Position numbers and translations under genes: made by a program
In this document: positions 62,322-64,000 of the stretch, one piece after another
Layout: every line of letters begins with the position of its first letter
Position numbering within the stretch: position 1 is the first letter of the stretch
Source: an uncultured Oscillospiraceae bacterium
GTDB lineage: Bacteria > Bacillota > Clostridia > Oscillospirales > Oscillospiraceae
Length of the DNA stretch: 64,000 bases
Reading direction: 5' to 3'
Assembly (NCBI GenBank): GCA_910588045.1
Contig: CAJUPS010000006.1
Span: 1-64,000 of the forward strand
Notes under the pieces: generated by a model
The model's input: the letters and a program-made list of their open reading frames with translations, nothing else
Databases searched by the model: none
Told to the model about the DNA's origin: nothing

Positions 62322-64000
62322 TCAGCCTCCGTGCTTCCCGCGGAAGACTTCCAGGAACTGGCGGGACAGGTTTAGCAGCTCCTCCCGGTCCTCCTCGGGC
62401 AAAAAACCGGTCAGATCGACCCTCCGGCAGAGGTCCGGGACCTGTTCCTCGACAAAGGAGAGCAGTCCGGCGCGGAACCGGTCCATGTCGTCGAGCGGTA
62501 CGTCCTGCATGACATGGTGCAGGGCGGCGGTGAGGAGGATGACCTGCTGGTGCTGGGAGAGGGGGGCGTACTGGCTCTGCCGCAGCAGGCGCATGAGCCC
62601 CTGACCGTAGGAGAGCTGGCGCTTGGTGGCGTCGTCCAGGTCGCTGGAGAACTGGGTGAACACCTCCATCTCCCGGTACTGGGCCAGATCCAGCCGGATG
62701 GCGCCCGCGGAGGACTTCATGGCCTTGGTCTGGGCGTCACCGCCCACCCGGGACACACTGAGTCCCACGTTGACTGCGGGCCGCTGGCCGGAGAAGAACA
62801 GTTCGCTCTCCAGGAAAATCTGACCGTCGGTGATAGAGATGATGTTGGTGGGAATGTAGGCGGACACGTCCCCCGCCTGGGTCTCCACGATGGGCAGGGC
62901 GGTCATGCTGCCGCCCCCCCGCTCGTCGGAGAGGTGGGCCGCCCGCTCCAGCAGCCGGGAGTGGAGGTAGAACACGTCGCCCGGGTAAGCCTCACGGCCC
63001 GGGGAGCGCTCCAGGAGCAGGCTCAGGGCCCGGTAGGCGATGGCGTGCTTGCTGAGATCGTCGTAGACGATGAGCACGTCCTGCCCCTGGTACATGAAGA
63101 ACTCGGCCAGGGCACAGCCCGCGTAGGGCGCGATGTACTGTAGTGCGGCGGAGGAGCTGGCGGGGGCGCTGATGACGCAGGTGTAGTCCATGGCGCCCCG
63201 GCGGTTCAGGTTTTCCACCAGCTGGGCCACGGAACTGGTCTTCTGGCCAATGGCCACATAGACGCACATCACGTCCTTGCCCTTCTGGTTGAGGATGGTG
63301 TCCAGGGCGATGGCGGTCTTGCCGGTCTGGCGGTCGCCGATGATCAGCTCCCGTTGGCCGCGGCCGATGGGGAACATGGAGTCGATGGTCAGCAGCCCCG
63401 TCTCCATGGGGGTGTTGACCGGCTGGCGGTCCAGAATACCGGGGGCGGGGAACTCAATGGGACGGTAGGTATCCGGATGGATGCGGCCCTTGCCGTCGAT
63501 GGGGACGCCCAGGGCGTCCACCACCCGGCCCAGGTAGGCGTCGCCCACGGGCATTCCGGCGGTCTTGTGGGTACGCCGGACCATGCTTCCGGCGGTGATG
63601 TCCTCGCCGTCGCCGAAGAGGACGCAGCTCAACTCCCCCCGGCGCAGCTCCTGGACCATGCCCTTGACGCCGGAGGCGAAGACCAGGATCTCGCCGTACT
63701 GGGCGTGCTCCAGGCCGCTCACGGTGGCGATTTCGCCGTCTACGGTCAGCACCTCGCCGATCTCCTCCGGGATGATGGACAGCTCCCAGTTCGACGCGGC
63801 CTGGCGCATCAGGGGGAGCAGTTCCTCCTCGCCGGGCTCCAGCTGGCGGAGGTAGTCGGTAAACTGCCGTACCCGGCCGTCCAGGGTCCAGTCGTACACG
63901 TCGGATCCCACCTGGAGCCGGAAGCCGGTATGCAGGGTGTCGTCCTTCTCCCAGTGCAGGGGCACCTTGCGCTGATAAGTCCGGGTGAGAAAGTCGCCGA
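62322..64000 (-). CDS. atpA: F1-ATPase alpha subunit with delta-like N-terminal fusion (5' end outside window)
   Basis: At least 559 codons, open to the window edge. Alpha subunit from ~residue 60 on: EEIGEVLTVDGEIATVSGLE, Walker A GDRQTGKTAIALDTILNQKG, VIYDDLSKHAIAYRALSLLL, GSMTALPIVETQAGDVSAYI. Before it, in the same frame, lies GDFLTRTYQRKVPLHWEKDD, TLHTGFRLQVGSDVYDWTLD, GRVRQFTDYLRQLEPGEEEL: the C-terminal domain of the delta subunit (GGxRxxVGxxxxDxSxxGRLxxL pattern). No stop or RBS separates them, so delta and alpha appear fused. Alternatively the GTG at 63965 starts alpha inside delta sequence, which would also be unusual. Confidence 0.9.
   Translation of the reverse strand, partial: GDFLTRTYQRKVPLHWEKDDTLHTGFRLQVGSDVYDWTLDGRVRQFTDYLRQLEPGEEELLPLMRQAASNWELSIIPEEIGEVLTVDGEIATVSGLEHAQYGEILVFASGVKGMVQELRRGELSCVLFGDGEDITAGSMVRRTHKTAGMPVGDAYLGRVVDALGVPIDGKGRIHPDTYRPIEFPAPGILDRQPVNTPMETGLLTIDSMFPIGRGQRELIIGDRQTGKTAIALDTILNQKGKDVMCVYVAIGQKTSSVAQLVENLNRRGAMDYTCVISAPASSSAALQYIAPYAGCALAEFFMYQGQDVLIVYDDLSKHAIAYRALSLLLERSPGREAYPGDVFYLHSRLLERAAHLSDERGGGSMTALPIVETQAGDVSAYIPTNIISITDGQIFLESELFFSGQRPAVNVGLSVSRVGGDAQTKAMKSSAGAIRLDLAQYREMEVFTQFSSDLDDATKRQLSYGQGLMRLLRQSQYAPLSQHQQVILLTAALHHVMQDVPLDDMDRFRAGLLSFVEEQVPDLCRRVDLTGFLPEEDREELLNLSRQFLEVFRGKHGG

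Overview
The window looks like chromosome from a high-GC, motile gut Firmicute of the Oscillospiraceae type (Flavonifractor/Oscillibacter-like). That placement is inferred from Gram-positive features (Shine-Dalgarno sites, SLH surface proteins, a csrA-flagellin pair, YfmF/YfmH peptidases) combined with GC-rich coding. No rRNA, tRNA or CRISPR array was seen.

Layout. 1-1.2 kb: 5' end of flagellin, a divergent csrA and a resolvase-derived DNA-binding protein, all leftward. 1.6-8.2 kb: a tyrosine recombinase, a ~240 bp segment bounded by inverted repeats (candidate invertible promoter), an AP2-domain protein and a giant SLH surface protein. 8.2-8.8 kb: two gene relics (an SLH tail and a piece of an MmeI-like methyltransferase). 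8.8-23.5 kb: a GH13 amylase-family gene split in two by a ~13.0 kb integrative mobilizable element. Both attachment junctions can be read, and the amylase frame is restored exactly when the element is removed in silico. The element carries a large serine recombinase, small regulators, a primase/helicase, a MOBV relaxase, a DUF6076-like protein, a sigma-like factor and, as cargo, a McrB-like coiled-coil AAA+ protein with a DUF2357/PD-(D/E)XK nuclease whose gene is frameshifted.

23.8-36.4 kb: an AraC regulator (divergent from the split amylase), a MATE pump, then a sugar module of two TIM-barrel isomerase/epimerases, two Gfo/Idh/MocA oxidoreductases and a ThuA-like protein. It converges on a carbohydrate ABC importer (binding protein plus two permeases) with its LacI regulator. 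Together these suggest uptake and oxidative processing of a sugar or glycoside through keto intermediates. 36.9-41.4 kb: a second SLH protein, a LytTR response regulator with apparent binding repeats, and a small serine resolvase. 41.5-45.8 kb: CDF and NhaC-type cation transporters with two conserved hypothetical proteins.

46-59.5 kb is a housekeeping stretch: the M16 peptidase pair, lgt, a GNAT, a tetrapyrrole operon (cobI, precorrin-2 dehydrogenase, hemC, cobA-hemD fusion, hemB) with two odd genes lodged in it, small membrane/zinc-ribbon proteins, an ACT/UPF0210 pair and a histidine phosphatase. 59.6-64 kb: F1 ATPase genes, leftward, in which the alpha subunit reading frame begins with what looks like the C-terminal part of the delta subunit (in-frame delta-alpha fusion, cut by the window end).
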